From Opitutaceae bacterium (GTDB taxonomy: Bacteria; Verrucomicrobiota; Verrucomicrobiia; Opitutales; Opitutaceae), in NCBI GenBank assembly GCA_030648295.1, contig JAUSID010000141.1, positions 1 to 64,000 on the forward strand: a DNA stretch of 64,000 nucleotides, written 5' to 3'. Shown piece after piece: positions 15,822 to 24,373 of this stretch. Made by a program: the position numbers and the translations under genes. Within the stretch, counting starts at the first letter, position 1, and each line of letters opens with the position of its first letter. The notes below the pieces were generated by a model, which was given only the letters and a program-made list of their open reading frames with translations, was not told the origin of the DNA and made no database searches.

Positions 15822-18800
15822 TCACAGGTCGAATGTCGCGCTCAGGATGAACTGCCGCGGCGCGATGATCCGGAAACTGTTCGGCGTGCCGTCGGGGAAC
15901 GCCGCGATCGGCTGCAGCCGGCCACCTTCCTGGATGTTGCGGACGTTGAGCTGGAACATCGCGCCGACCTTGTTCCCCCAAAGCCGCGTGCGATAGCCGA
16001 TGAACCCGTCGACGTACACGTGCTCCTTGTCCCAGATCGGCCGGTTGATGTCGTAATCCTCGATGATCGCCGGGAGTTGCTGCACGCCATAATAGCCGAT
16101 GGCGCCCTTGCTTTCGTACCGCACCGCCCCGCCGACATTGATCGCACGCAGGACCCACTGTTCCGTGATCCCGGCGAGGCGGAAATTGGTCGTCAACGTT
16201 CCGCCATACCGGCGCAACTGCGGGCGCGCCAGCCCTTCGGTGGTCTTCGCCACTTTGAGCGAGTTGGAAAACACGCGCCGATAATACGCGAACGGCGTCT
16301 CGGAGCCGCCGTATTGCGTCGTCCACCAGAGGCCGCCATTGCGCGGGTCGACGACCGTGGTCCAAATCGGTTCCCGTTGGGCGGCGTAGATGGTGACGTT
16401 GGGCGCGAGCCGGGAGTTGATCGTCTGCTTCTCCGTGAAACTGCCCTGCACCGTCCAGTACCGGGTGGGGTTGAAGTGAATCTCCACCTCGTGGCCGCGG
16501 CCGACGATGTCGTCGGTCTCCGAGGTGGGAATCGCGTTGATCTCGCCGCGATCGCGCGGCGGCACTCCCATCACCTTCGTCAATTCCGCGTCCAGTTCCG
16601 CCTGGGTCAGCGTGCGGCCCGCCGCGGTCGCCGCCTCCGTGATCCACTCGGTCGCCTCCTGCTGGAGTCCGAACGCCGTGCTGATATAGTCCATGCTCCA
16701 AAGCGTCTTGGCGAATCCCGCCGAGGCGCCGCTGCGCGAGTTGATCTGCTTCGTCTCGTACTTGTTCACGCGGATCACGAACTTCCCGTCCGCCAGGTTG
16801 AGCGCGAAGCCGTAGTCCTTGCCCTTGCCACCTGGATCCGGCAGCCACTCCCCGAACACATTCTGCGCGGGTGCCGCAGGCTTGAAGCTGTCGGACCGGT
16901 TGTAGTGCACCGAAAGTCCCCGCAACGCGTCGGCGAAGAAGCGCGTCAGACCCGCGCCTCCCTCCGCCCGGCGATCGAGGAAGCCGAGTCCGCGGAAGGG
17001 CTTCGCCACGACGCCGCGCTGCTCCGTCCGGCCGTCGCGGAGCTGCCAGTCTTCGTCGCGCCAGTGGTTCATGTATTCGTAGTCGTAGGTGGAGCCGCGT
17101 TCGGCCAGCCGGGTGGGATTCTGCAACTTGGTGTGATGCCGGTCCTCCCGGATGCCAAACGTCGCCACGATCCGGCCCTGCAGCAGCCGGCTCTGCAGAA
17201 TCGCTCCGCCCGTGCGCTGCACCGACCGCGAGCCGTTGGCGCCGCCGCCGGGAATTTCGCCGAGGGTAATTGGTTCGCGCCGGACGGCGCCGGTAACCGC
17301 GTTGCCCCACATGTAGGTGTAGTCGCCATAGCCGTAATCGCCCGGCTCGTAATCGACATTGTTGCCCTGGTTGTCGCCGACATAGAGGCGCATGTTGGAG
17401 CGCATGACGGCATTGGTCGTGCGGCTGGTCCCGTCGGCGGAGTAGACCCACGGATTGTCGCTCACGATGCCCTGCTGGAAACGATAGCTGCGCTGCACGC
17501 GATCCTTGTACTCCGCGTAGCCGACCAGACTGTGCGCACCGAGCCACCGGCGGAGGCCTGTGTCGCGGGAGAAGTCGACTTTGTAGGCAAACTGACCGCG
17601 GTAGGTGTCGTTGCGCAGCGGGGCCCGCATCAATCGCGGGTCGGTCTGCGCCATCGCCGGCCGCATGAAAAACGGGTTGGGCGTGCCGTCCAGCAGCCGC
17701 TCGTTGACATCGACCACGAGCTGCCCCGTCGGCCCCGAGGTCGCGCCGTCGTTGATCAGGTAGCGGGTGTAGCGCTCCGAGTCCTCCTTGAACCAGCCGA
17801 CCTGGGCCGCCAGCGACTGGCGCGGCGTCTCGAAGATCACCTGATCCAGCGTCACGCGCGACGTATCGGTTTCATCCGCGAACCGGTTGGGCGCGGCGAT
17901 GTTGATCGAGGTCCAGTCGTAAATGCTGCGATCCGAGATCATCTTGACGCGCCGCGCGATCAGCGGCTGCGCGTCAGTCACGCGGGCGCGCGTCACGACG
18001 ATTTTCCGGTCGGCCTGGATGGCTCCGGTCGGCGTCGCGGCCGCGGTGCCGTAGGAGGCGCTCCACAGATTGATCCCGTCGCGGTCGACGAAGACCTGGC
18101 CGAAATTGTTGGCCTGGGTATAGAGGTACGCCGGGGTGCCGGTGCGGACGAAGACGCCGTTTAGCTTCATCGTGTTCGTCGGCGGATCCCAGGTTGGCGA
18201 TCCGGCGTCGGTCCAGCCCGACATCCCGTCGAGGGGCGGCAGCGAGTTGGCCCGGTTGCCCTGCGCGCGGTAATGCTGGAACGACGCCTTTATCGTCGTG
18301 CCCTTGAAAGGACGAAACTGCACCATGCCGTTGTAGCGGTCCGTGTTCACGCCGGAGGGCTTGAGATCGAACCCGTCGTGCTGGCGCGCCACGCTCATGC
18401 GCACAGCCAGCTGATTCTTCATCAGCACGCGGTTCAGGTCGAGGCTGCTGCGCCAGCCGTCGAAGCTGTCGGCGCGAAAAGCCACCTGGGAACGGCTGCG
18501 CTGCAGGTTGGCGGCCGCGCTGATAATGTTGACCGTGCCCGAGGCGTTGCCGAGGCCGAAGATGTTGGCGTTGGGGCCGCGGCTGATTTCGACGCCGTCG
18601 GCATCGAGGGGATCGATGGGCACGCGATTGCTGGTCTCGAAGTTGCCATTCGAGACGTTGGCATTGCCAATGCCGCGGACGCGATTGGCGTTGGCGGGAT
18701 CGCCGGCGACATTGTCGGAGATGTTGCCCTGGCCGTCCTCCGCCACGAAGTCCGTGAAGGTGCCGGTGCCCTCCGTGTTGGCCCCGTAGAGGAACACGTC

Positions 18801-19205
18801 GTTGATATCGAGCATCGCGAAGTCGGCCATCTGCTCCTTCGTGATGACCGTGATCGCCGACGCGAGATCCTCGAGCTTGGTGTTGAGCCGCGTGCCGGAC
18901 ATCGTGTTCGCCGCGAAATAGCCCTTCGTGTCGGCGACGACCTCGAACGGCGACAGCATCACCGCCTCCTCGCGTGCAGCCGGCGTCGCCTCCACCGGAA
19001 CGATTTTCCTCCGGTCGGCCTCGAGCGCGGCGAGTTCCTCCGGATCGAGCCGGCCATTCTGATTGCGATCGTAGCGCGCCCGCGTCACCGCGTCGGGTGC
19101 GGCGGTCGTCGCAACCTGGGCGGCGACAGGGCAGGCTGAAACCAGCAGGCACGCATGCGCCACCAGCAGGCGCAGGCAAGACCAATCCGTGTCGTTGTGA
19201 TTCAT
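15822..19205 (-). CDS. TonB-dependent outer-membrane receptor with EF-hand-like N-terminus
   Basis: A 1127-residue transporter for active uptake of large substrates (glycans or siderophores) across the outer membrane. The start at 19205 gives a signal peptide (about 1-29, ending CPVAAQ). Residues about 41-57 contain an EF-hand loop, DRNQNGRLDPEE, with acidic or amide side chains at the calcium positions. Next comes VMLSPFEVVAD, the likely TonB box, then the plug (SGTRLNTKLEDLASAITVITKEQM; VEISRGPNANIFGLGNASGTVNII). The rest is a 22-strand type barrel ending in the aromatic-rich FILSATFDL. Its neighbours suggest a glycan substrate, but nothing specifies which. An upstream in-frame ATG (19307) is not used because it lacks a signal peptide. 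Confidence 0.93.
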   Translation of the reverse strand: MNHNDTDWSCLRLLVAHACLLVSACPVAAQVATTAAPDAVTRARYDRNQNGRLDPEELAALEADRRKIVPVEATPAAREEAVMLSPFEVVADTKGYFAANTMSGTRLNTKLEDLASAITVITKEQMADFAMLDINDVFLYGANTEGTGTFTDFVAEDGQGNISDNVAGDPANANRVRGIGNANVSNGNFETSNRVPIDPLDADGVEISRGPNANIFGLGNASGTVNIISAAANLQRSRSQVAFRADSFDGWRSSLDLNRVLMKNQLAVRMSVARQHDGFDLKPSGVNTDRYNGMVQFRPFKGTTIKASFQHYRAQGNRANSLPPLDGMSGWTDAGSPTWDPPTNTMKLNGVFVRTGTPAYLYTQANNFGQVFVDRDGINLWSASYGTAAATPTGAIQADRKIVVTRARVTDAQPLIARRVKMISDRSIYDWTSINIAAPNRFADETDTSRVTLDQVIFETPRQSLAAQVGWFKEDSERYTRYLINDGATSGPTGQLVVDVNERLLDGTPNPFFMRPAMAQTDPRLMRAPLRNDTYRGQFAYKVDFSRDTGLRRWLGAHSLVGYAEYKDRVQRSYRFQQGIVSDNPWVYSADGTSRTTNAVMRSNMRLYVGDNQGNNVDYEPGDYGYGDYTYMWGNAVTGAVRREPITLGEIPGGGANGSRSVQRTGGAILQSRLLQGRIVATFGIREDRHHTKLQNPTRLAERGSTYDYEYMNHWRDEDWQLRDGRTEQRGVVAKPFRGLGFLDRRAEGGAGLTRFFADALRGLSVHYNRSDSFKPAAPAQNVFGEWLPDPGGKGKDYGFALNLADGKFVIRVNKYETKQINSRSGASAGFAKTLWSMDYISTAFGLQQEATEWITEAATAAGRTLTQAELDAELTKVMGVPPRDRGEINAIPTSETDDIVGRGHEVEIHFNPTRYWTVQGSFTEKQTINSRLAPNVTIYAAQREPIWTTVVDPRNGGLWWTTQYGGSETPFAYYRRVFSNSLKVAKTTEGLARPQLRRYGGTLTTNFRLAGITEQWVLRAINVGGAVRYESKGAIGYYGVQQLPAIIEDYDINRPIWDKEHVYVDGFIGYRTRLWGNKVGAMFQLNVRNIQEGGRLQPIAAFPDGTPNSFRIIAPRQFILSATFDL

Positions 19206-19463
19206 GTTCAGTTCGGGTTGGCCCACCTCCGTGCACCACGCGAAGCGGGCGAAATAAGCAACGCGCGGAGCGGCAGGGTCAGCAGCATCCATCGCGATAC
19301 GGTCCATGATGGCAGCACGGTAAGCGAACCGGCCGGATAGCGTATTTAGCCCCGGTGGAAATTTCCTGCGCTGGCGCGGAACGGTTCAACCCATCTCACC
19401 GGATCGTCCTGAACGCAGAACCTTGTTGGATGCGGCGTCGGCGCCGTCACGAAAAAACTGCAC

Positions 19464-20627
19464 CTACAGCCGTACGAATACCTTCGTTCGATACAGCCAG
19501 TACAAAAACACCCACACCACCACCGCGCTGCCCATCGCCACCAGCACCGGACCAAACGCGTCGAGATGCCGTCCGAGCCCGCCGAGGAGCCGGTTGGACA
19601 CGTGCTGGAACGACGGCATGAAATGGCACGCGATCACGTAGGCCACGATTGAGTTGCTGCCGATCACCACGAAGGGAAACGCCCACCGCCGCCAGCCGCG
19701 CAGGTCGGTTGCCCAATAAAACAGCGCCAGCAGCAGGAAGCTCCAGCCACCGGCGAACAGGACGTACGAGCTCGTCCACCGGGTCTTCACGATCGGATAT
19801 TGCAGGCTCCACAACCACCCGGCAAGCAGCCCTCCGAGTCCGAGAATCGCAAACCAGCGCAGCCGGCGTGCCGGCGTCGATTCCGCCTGGAGCATCTCGC
19901 CCGCAAACACGCCGAGCATCGCGGTCGCGCTGTGGGCCAGCGCGCCCTCCACGATCCATCCGATTTGCCAGGGCCCGCGCAGATCACCCAGCACGATCGC
20001 GTTGAACCAGTCGCCGAAATTGCGGCCGGCCGCGTATACGCCAATCTCGTGACCCGGCACCGGCACGAACGTTTCCAGCGCCCAATAGAGCACGAGGCTG
20101 AGTGCGCACCACCAGAGCCGGATGCGCAGGGAAAAATTCAGATAGAGGATCGCCGCGACGGCATAACCGTAGGCGAGCATCTGGAGCACGCTGTAGCTGA
20201 GCTGGAACTTGCTGCGATCAAACGTGAGCAGGTTGCCGTTGATCGTCATCCCGATGACCACCATCAGCGCCACGCGCAAAGCGATGTGCCGGTAGATCGA
20301 CGCGTTACTCTCGCTGCGTTCGCGACGACGACGCAACGCAAACGGAATCGAGCAGCCAATCAGGAAGAGGAAGAGCGGGAAGATCAGATCGTAGAAGGTG
20401 AAACCGGCCCATGTCGCGTGTTCGAACTGGCCCTGCAGCACGCCGACCCAGCCGCCAGGTTCTCCCGCGGGCAGCGCGCGCACGATCTGCTGGCCGCCCG
20501 CGAGCCAGAACATGTCGAACCCGCGCAACGCATCGATCGCGACAATCCGCCCGGGCCGAATCGCGGCAATCGACGTCGCGGCCGTTCGCGCGGTGGGCGA
20601 CGCGGTGACTTCGGGTGCAGTACTCAC
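19464..20627 (-). CDS. Acyltransferase-like membrane protein (DUF5009/HGSNAT type)
   Basis: A 387-residue polytopic membrane protein. The motif RIVAIDALRGFDMFWLAGG (about 27-45) and YDLIFPLFLFLIGCSIPFAL (about 79-98) are typical of the family related to heparan-alpha-glucosaminide N-acetyltransferase. These proteins are predicted to transfer acyl groups across the membrane to sugars; the acyl donor and acceptor are unknown. About ten hydrophobic helices are visible, ending in VVVWVFLYWLYRTKVFVRL. It is on the same strand as, and upstream of, the TonB receptor, 258 bp away; I see nothing else in that spacer. Confidence 0.82.
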   Translation of the reverse strand: MSTAPEVTASPTARTAATSIAAIRPGRIVAIDALRGFDMFWLAGGQQIVRALPAGEPGGWVGVLQGQFEHATWAGFTFYDLIFPLFLFLIGCSIPFALRRRRERSESNASIYRHIALRVALMVVIGMTINGNLLTFDRSKFQLSYSVLQMLAYGYAVAAILYLNFSLRIRLWWCALSLVLYWALETFVPVPGHEIGVYAAGRNFGDWFNAIVLGDLRGPWQIGWIVEGALAHSATAMLGVFAGEMLQAESTPARRLRWFAILGLGGLLAGWLWSLQYPIVKTRWTSSYVLFAGGWSFLLLALFYWATDLRGWRRWAFPFVVIGSNSIVAYVIACHFMPSFQHVSNRLLGGLGRHLDAFGPVLVAMGSAVVVWVFLYWLYRTKVFVRL

Positions 20628-20718
20628 GCGGCCGGCACGGTGTCCGGATCCGCGGCGAATGACAATGCCAGGCAGGTAGCGCCGTACTTCGGCGGCGGTG
20701 TGGAAGATGGTTGCCTTA

Positions 20719-20836
20719 TGTAGCCTGCTTGCAGGCGAATGGATTGGATGGGAGCGCGACCGCCCTCGGTCGCAAGGATCTCTAGGCGACCGAGGGCGGT
20801 CGCGCTCCCGAATCGCCTGCGAGCAGGCTTCCTACA
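20719..20836. repeat. REP-like long imperfect palindrome, copy A
   Basis: The element runs from TGTAGCCTGCTTGCAGGCGA (20719-20738) to TCGCCTGCGAGCAGGCTTCC plus TACA (20813-20836), with inner arms TGGGAGCGCGACCGCC and GGCGGTCGCGCTCCC. Each end is itself a small hairpin. Copy B, at 57188-57317, has the same plan with an extra AG. The 5' end (TGTAGG plus a GC hairpin) has the shape of Pseudomonas REP sequences. The spacer 20628-21031 contains this and the repeat at 20861-20919, and no gene. Confidence 0.88.
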
Positions 20837-20860
20837 AAGACGGGACATTCGTGCGACACC

Positions 20861-20919
20861 GCGGCTCCATTCACCAGGTGGTGAACCGAAAAATCCAGCC
20901 TCGTCACCTCGGCTGCTAC
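20861..20919. repeat. Dispersed hairpin repeat (CAGCC-GAGGCTGG family), reverse copy
   Basis: Contains GCGGCTCCATTCACC, GGTGGTGAACC, then CCAGCCTCGTCACCTCGGCTGCTAC. In reverse complement it matches the left two thirds of the copies at 46165-46255 and 44498-44587. It starts 25 bp after the REP-like element A, so two different repeat families sit side by side. Confidence 0.8.
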
Positions 20920-21031
20920 GAGATTCGGCCGACTCCTACTCTCCAAGACATCTCGAATCCGAATGACCGATGGCTGTAGCACCACGTTAACCGGCTCGAC
21001 ACCGGCATCCGCAGTCGAAATTTTCGCGCTC

Positions 21032-22732
21032 ATGATGTGCCGGGCGAAAGCCGTAACCGTGCCATGGTTTCTCGTCATTGCGCTGACCTGCGCATCGACG
21101 TCGGCGAGCACCGGCGCTTCGGTCGACCGTCCGGCTGGCGATCCCGCCGGCCCAAATCGCGTCGCGATCGTCAGTGGCGGATATGACGCGCTGCTGCTGC
21201 GGGTTCACCTCATCCGGCAGGCGAAGGCGTCGATCGCGATCCAGACTTTCATCTGGACGAACGACGAGTGCGGTCGGCTGATGATCTGCGAACTGATCGA
21301 GGCGGCGCGCCGGGGCGTGAAAGTACGAATCATCGCGGATCACATGTTTTCGGATCAGGATCCGGACACGGTGGCTTTCCTCGCGACGGTGCACCCGAAT
21401 TTCGAGGTGAAGCATTACCGGCCGTCGACGGAGCGGATGAAACCCTCGTTGTTCCGCCGCGTGCTCGCGGGGCTGCGCTCGTTTCACGAGCTGAATCAGC
21501 GGATGCACAACAAGGTGATGATTGTCGACGAGGGCATCCTGCTCACCGGCGGACGGAACATCGAAAACACCTATTTTGATCACTCGACCGGGCTGAACTT
21601 TCGCGACCGCGACGTGCTCGCGGTCGGGCCGGTCGCCCGCGCCGCGGCCGAATCGTTCGAGGAGTATTGGCGATACCGACATTCCGTTTCGAGCCGCGCG
21701 CTCGCCGATGTCGACGCCGCGATTCGGAAAGGAACCTTCCGGCGCTACCCCACCCGCGCGGATTACGACTTTGGCCCGTATTTTAAAACCTTGGACGAGG
21801 ACGTGAACGCAATCGACGGCGCTGCCGCGCGTTTCATGGCGCGTTTGCGTCCTGCGCGCCGGGTCGAATTCATCGCCGACAAGCCGGGAAAGTCGGATCG
21901 CTCGACGGCAACCACCGCGCGGCTCACCGGGGAACTTGCCGGCATGCTCCAGCGCGCGACGACGTCGGTCGTGATCCAGACACCATATCTCGTGTTGAGC
22001 CCGCCAGCCCGGAAACTTTTCCGCGACATCCAGGACCGTCACCCCGGACTGCGAATCCGGATCTCGACGAACAGCTTCGCCTCGACGGACAACATTTTTG
22101 CGTACTCCGCGAATTACCGGCTGCGAAACGAGTACGTGCAGCATCTCGGATTGCTCGTGCACGAGTTCAAACCGCACCCCGCATCGATGCCGGCGCTGTT
22201 TCCGCGGTTCGCGCTCATGAATGAGCGGTCGCAGGCAACGACGCAGGCCGGCCCGCGTACCCGCCCACCGTTCCTTTGCGTCCATGCCAAGTCACTTGTG
22301 ATTGACGACCAGATCGCGTTCATCGGCTCCTACAACCTCGATCCGCGCTCGGAAAACCTGAACACCGAAGTGGGGCTGCTGATCGACGACCCGGCGCTCG
22401 CGCAGGAGCTCCGCACCGAGATCGAACGCGACCTGCTGCCGGAAAACAGCTGGGTGATCGCGCGACGTGCGCTGCCGGTCGGAGTCGAGACGGTGAACGG
22501 ATGGATCGACGGGATTCTCTCGCTGAGCCCGGTCGACATCTGGCCGATTCAAAACACGAGCAGTTTCGAACTTCGACGTGGCGCCACGCCCGTGCCCCCA
22601 GAGCATCCGTCGTTTCACCAGCACTACCTCGAAGTCGGGTCCTTTCCCGGGACGGACGGATTGCTCTCGACCAAGGAGATTCTCACCCGGCTCTACAAGG
22701 CCGTCGGCGCGCCGCTGACGCCGATTCTGTAG
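21032..22732 (+). CDS. Phospholipase D family protein (cardiolipin-synthase-like)
   Basis: A 566-residue enzyme with two HKD motifs: HNKVMIVDEGILLTGGRN (His159, Lys161, Asp166) and HAKSLVIDDQIAFIGSYN (His418), so both halves of the active site are present. Such enzymes exchange or hydrolyse phosphodiester bonds, most often in phospholipids. The start at 21032 gives a signal-like N-terminus (MMCRAKAVTVPWFLVIALTC); the next CASTSAST could be a lipobox or a simple cleavage site. There are no additional membrane helices as in classic cardiolipin synthase, so it is likely periplasmic. It stands alone, in front of the repeat-rich spacer 22733-23156. Confidence 0.88.
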   Translation: MMCRAKAVTVPWFLVIALTCASTSASTGASVDRPAGDPAGPNRVAIVSGGYDALLLRVHLIRQAKASIAIQTFIWTNDECGRLMICELIEAARRGVKVRIIADHMFSDQDPDTVAFLATVHPNFEVKHYRPSTERMKPSLFRRVLAGLRSFHELNQRMHNKVMIVDEGILLTGGRNIENTYFDHSTGLNFRDRDVLAVGPVARAAAESFEEYWRYRHSVSSRALADVDAAIRKGTFRRYPTRADYDFGPYFKTLDEDVNAIDGAAARFMARLRPARRVEFIADKPGKSDRSTATTARLTGELAGMLQRATTSVVIQTPYLVLSPPARKLFRDIQDRHPGLRIRISTNSFASTDNIFAYSANYRLRNEYVQHLGLLVHEFKPHPASMPALFPRFALMNERSQATTQAGPRTRPPFLCVHAKSLVIDDQIAFIGSYNLDPRSENLNTEVGLLIDDPALAQELRTEIERDLLPENSWVIARRALPVGVETVNGWIDGILSLSPVDIWPIQNTSSFELRRGATPVPPEHPSFHQHYLEVGSFPGTDGLLSTKEILTRLYKAVGAPLTPIL

Positions 22733-22878
22733 TGAGACGCGGCCTCAGGTTCCACGTGGCGGCTCCAATTGAATGAACCCCGTGATGCGCGCCTCGCCCG
22801 GTGCCCTCCCCTTTCGCTCGTCGCCGCGGCTCTTTTGATATCTGCCAGCTTGCGCAAACCGCCCCGCGGTTTTGCCTA

Positions 22879-23049
22879 TGCCGTATCGATTCAGTGGGAA
22901 ACCGCGAATGAACGCGAATGGACGCAAATTCCAGAGGAAGAAGGAGAGGATTTGGAACCATGGTCACCTCTTGGTTGATCGTTTCCATGCTCCCCAAAGA
23001 CGTCCTCTCCATTCGCGTGAATTGGCGTCCATTCGCGGTTGAACTGAAT
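22879..23049. repeat. Dispersed ~175-bp repeat, copy 2
   Basis: Full-length homologue of the element at 143-319, with the same terminal inverted repeats (ACCGCGAATGAACGCGAATG and ATTCGCGTCC/ATTCGCGGTT types) and the same centre (CCATGGTCACC, GTTTCCATGCTCCCCAAAGA). The two differ by scattered substitutions and a few small indels. Both copies are followed or preceded by a TTAGCC/GGCTAA motif. The 424-bp stretch 22733-23156 holds this copy and no gene. Confidence 0.88.
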
Positions 23050-23156
23050 TCTTCCGGCTAAGCCCGCATGATCGGCTGATACGCGGCGGCCGAAGCAAGC
23101 GACGAGGACAATAACGATGGAGCGGCAGAAACCGGCTGAAAAATGCGGGCTTGGGC

Positions 23157-24047
23157 TCACGCCGCGTGCTTGTGGGTGCCGCGTTTTTTCCCGCCGGATT
23201 TCGTCGCGCCGCGCTTCGTGGCCACGGGCGAGCGGCGCTTCACCCGGTTCGCCGCCGGCGCGGACCGGCCGCCGGATTCGGCCAGACTCTTCTGCAGCAC
23301 CTCTACCAGATCGATGACGTTGCTCGGCGCCGGCGCGTGACGCTTCGCCGCACCCGGGAGTTCCTTCCCGCCCGCTTCAACCTTCCGCTCGATCAGCTTC
23401 ATCACGGCGGTGGCGTAATCGTCGGAGTACTTCTCGGGGTCCCACTCCGCCGACATCTGCGCCACGAGCTGGCGCGCCATGCCAAGCGCGCGTTCGTTCG
23501 TCTCCTTGACGGCTGGCACCTTGACGGTATCGGCCGGCGTTATCTCCGACGCGAAATGCATCAGCTCGAGCACCAGCAGCGAACCGTTCGCCTTCACCGC
23601 CGCCAGGTGCTGACGGTTCCGGATCACCACCTTGGCGATGCCGATTTTTTCCGTGTCCGCCAGCACGTCACGCAAAAGTGCATACGCACTCGCTCCACCC
23701 TTCATCGGCTCGATGTAATACGGTTTGTGGAAATAGATCGGGTTCACCCCGCTCTCGTCGACGAAGTCGAGGATTTCGATGCTGTCCGTGCCCTGGAGCT
23801 CGACCTTGTCGAAATCCTTTTCCTCCATCACGACGAACTTGCCCTTCTCGTACTCGAAGCCCTTCACGATGTCATCCCACGGCACTTCCTTGCCGTCGAC
23901 CTCCGCCACCCGCTTGTAGTTGATTGCGCTCAGGTCCTGCTTCCGCAGCATCCGGAACTTCAACTCTTCGTGTCGTGTGGCGTTGAGAATCTGGACTGGG
24001 ATCGTCACCAGCCCGAATGAAATGGCACCTTTCCAAATTGGCCTCAT
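23157..24047 (-). CDS. ku: Ku protein (non-homologous end joining)
   Basis: Bacterial Ku binds DNA ends as a homodimer and recruits LigD for end joining. The 296-residue length is typical. The N-terminus MRPIWKGAISFGLVTIPVQI is a strong family signature, followed by FRMLRKQDLSAINYKRV, a conserved GFEYEKGKFVVMEEKDFD and the LMHFASEI and KETNERALGMARQLVAQM regions. The C-terminus (from about 255) is rich in Lys and Arg, as in Ku proteins that thread along DNA. No ligD is present in the window. Its start overlaps the stop of a short upstream frame by four bases (ATGA). Confidence 0.96.
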   Translation of the reverse strand: MRPIWKGAISFGLVTIPVQILNATRHEELKFRMLRKQDLSAINYKRVAEVDGKEVPWDDIVKGFEYEKGKFVVMEEKDFDKVELQGTDSIEILDFVDESGVNPIYFHKPYYIEPMKGGASAYALLRDVLADTEKIGIAKVVIRNRQHLAAVKANGSLLVLELMHFASEITPADTVKVPAVKETNERALGMARQLVAQMSAEWDPEKYSDDYATAVMKLIERKVEAGGKELPGAAKRHAPAPSNVIDLVEVLQKSLAESGGRSAPAANRVKRRSPVATKRGATKSGGKKRGTHKHAA

Positions 24048-24250
24048 TTGCCGGATAGACAGTTGCTAACAACCGGCGGGGCCTGGTTGTGAATAACTTT
24101 ATCCGATGCCCGGTGTCTGAGCCCGGCCGGCCAGCCCACCGACTTCACGTCGCGGGGTGAAGGATACGTTATGTGCTCGTCGCGCGTTGGTTCGATCAGC
24201 ATGCACGACCGGTCCCCGATTTGGTTAACCTCAACTCGCGTCTTCGCCAT
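24044..24250 (-). CDS. Possible small protein coupled to ku, 68 aa
   Basis: A 68-residue frame (MAKTRVEVNQIGDRSCMLIE...) whose stop overlaps the ku start as ATGA, the usual geometry for translational coupling. An AGGGAG sequence lies about nine bases before its ATG. I do not recognise a family; it has no membrane helix. It could be a genuine small gene, a leader peptide, or chance. The frame stays open further upstream to 24307, but the extension looks less protein-like. Confidence 0.35.
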   Translation of the reverse strand: MAKTRVEVNQIGDRSCMLIEPTRDEHITYPSPRDVKSVGWPAGLRHRASDKVIHNQAPPVVSNCLSGK

Positions 24251-24373
24251 GAACTCGCGCTCCCTGATGCGACACCCGTAGGCATGCGCCTCTCTTGGCG
24301 GATCCATAACCGGAAGGTTGAAAACGGTTCTGCATAGTTCAGGGCCTGCCTTCCACCCGTCCCCCTCGCCCCC

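Noticed and set aside
15702-18164. 820-codon open frame antisense to the TonB receptor
   Set aside because: Composition is dominated by Arg, His, Val and Asp as expected for a shadow frame; no motif, no ribosome-binding site, and the receptor on the other strand is complete.
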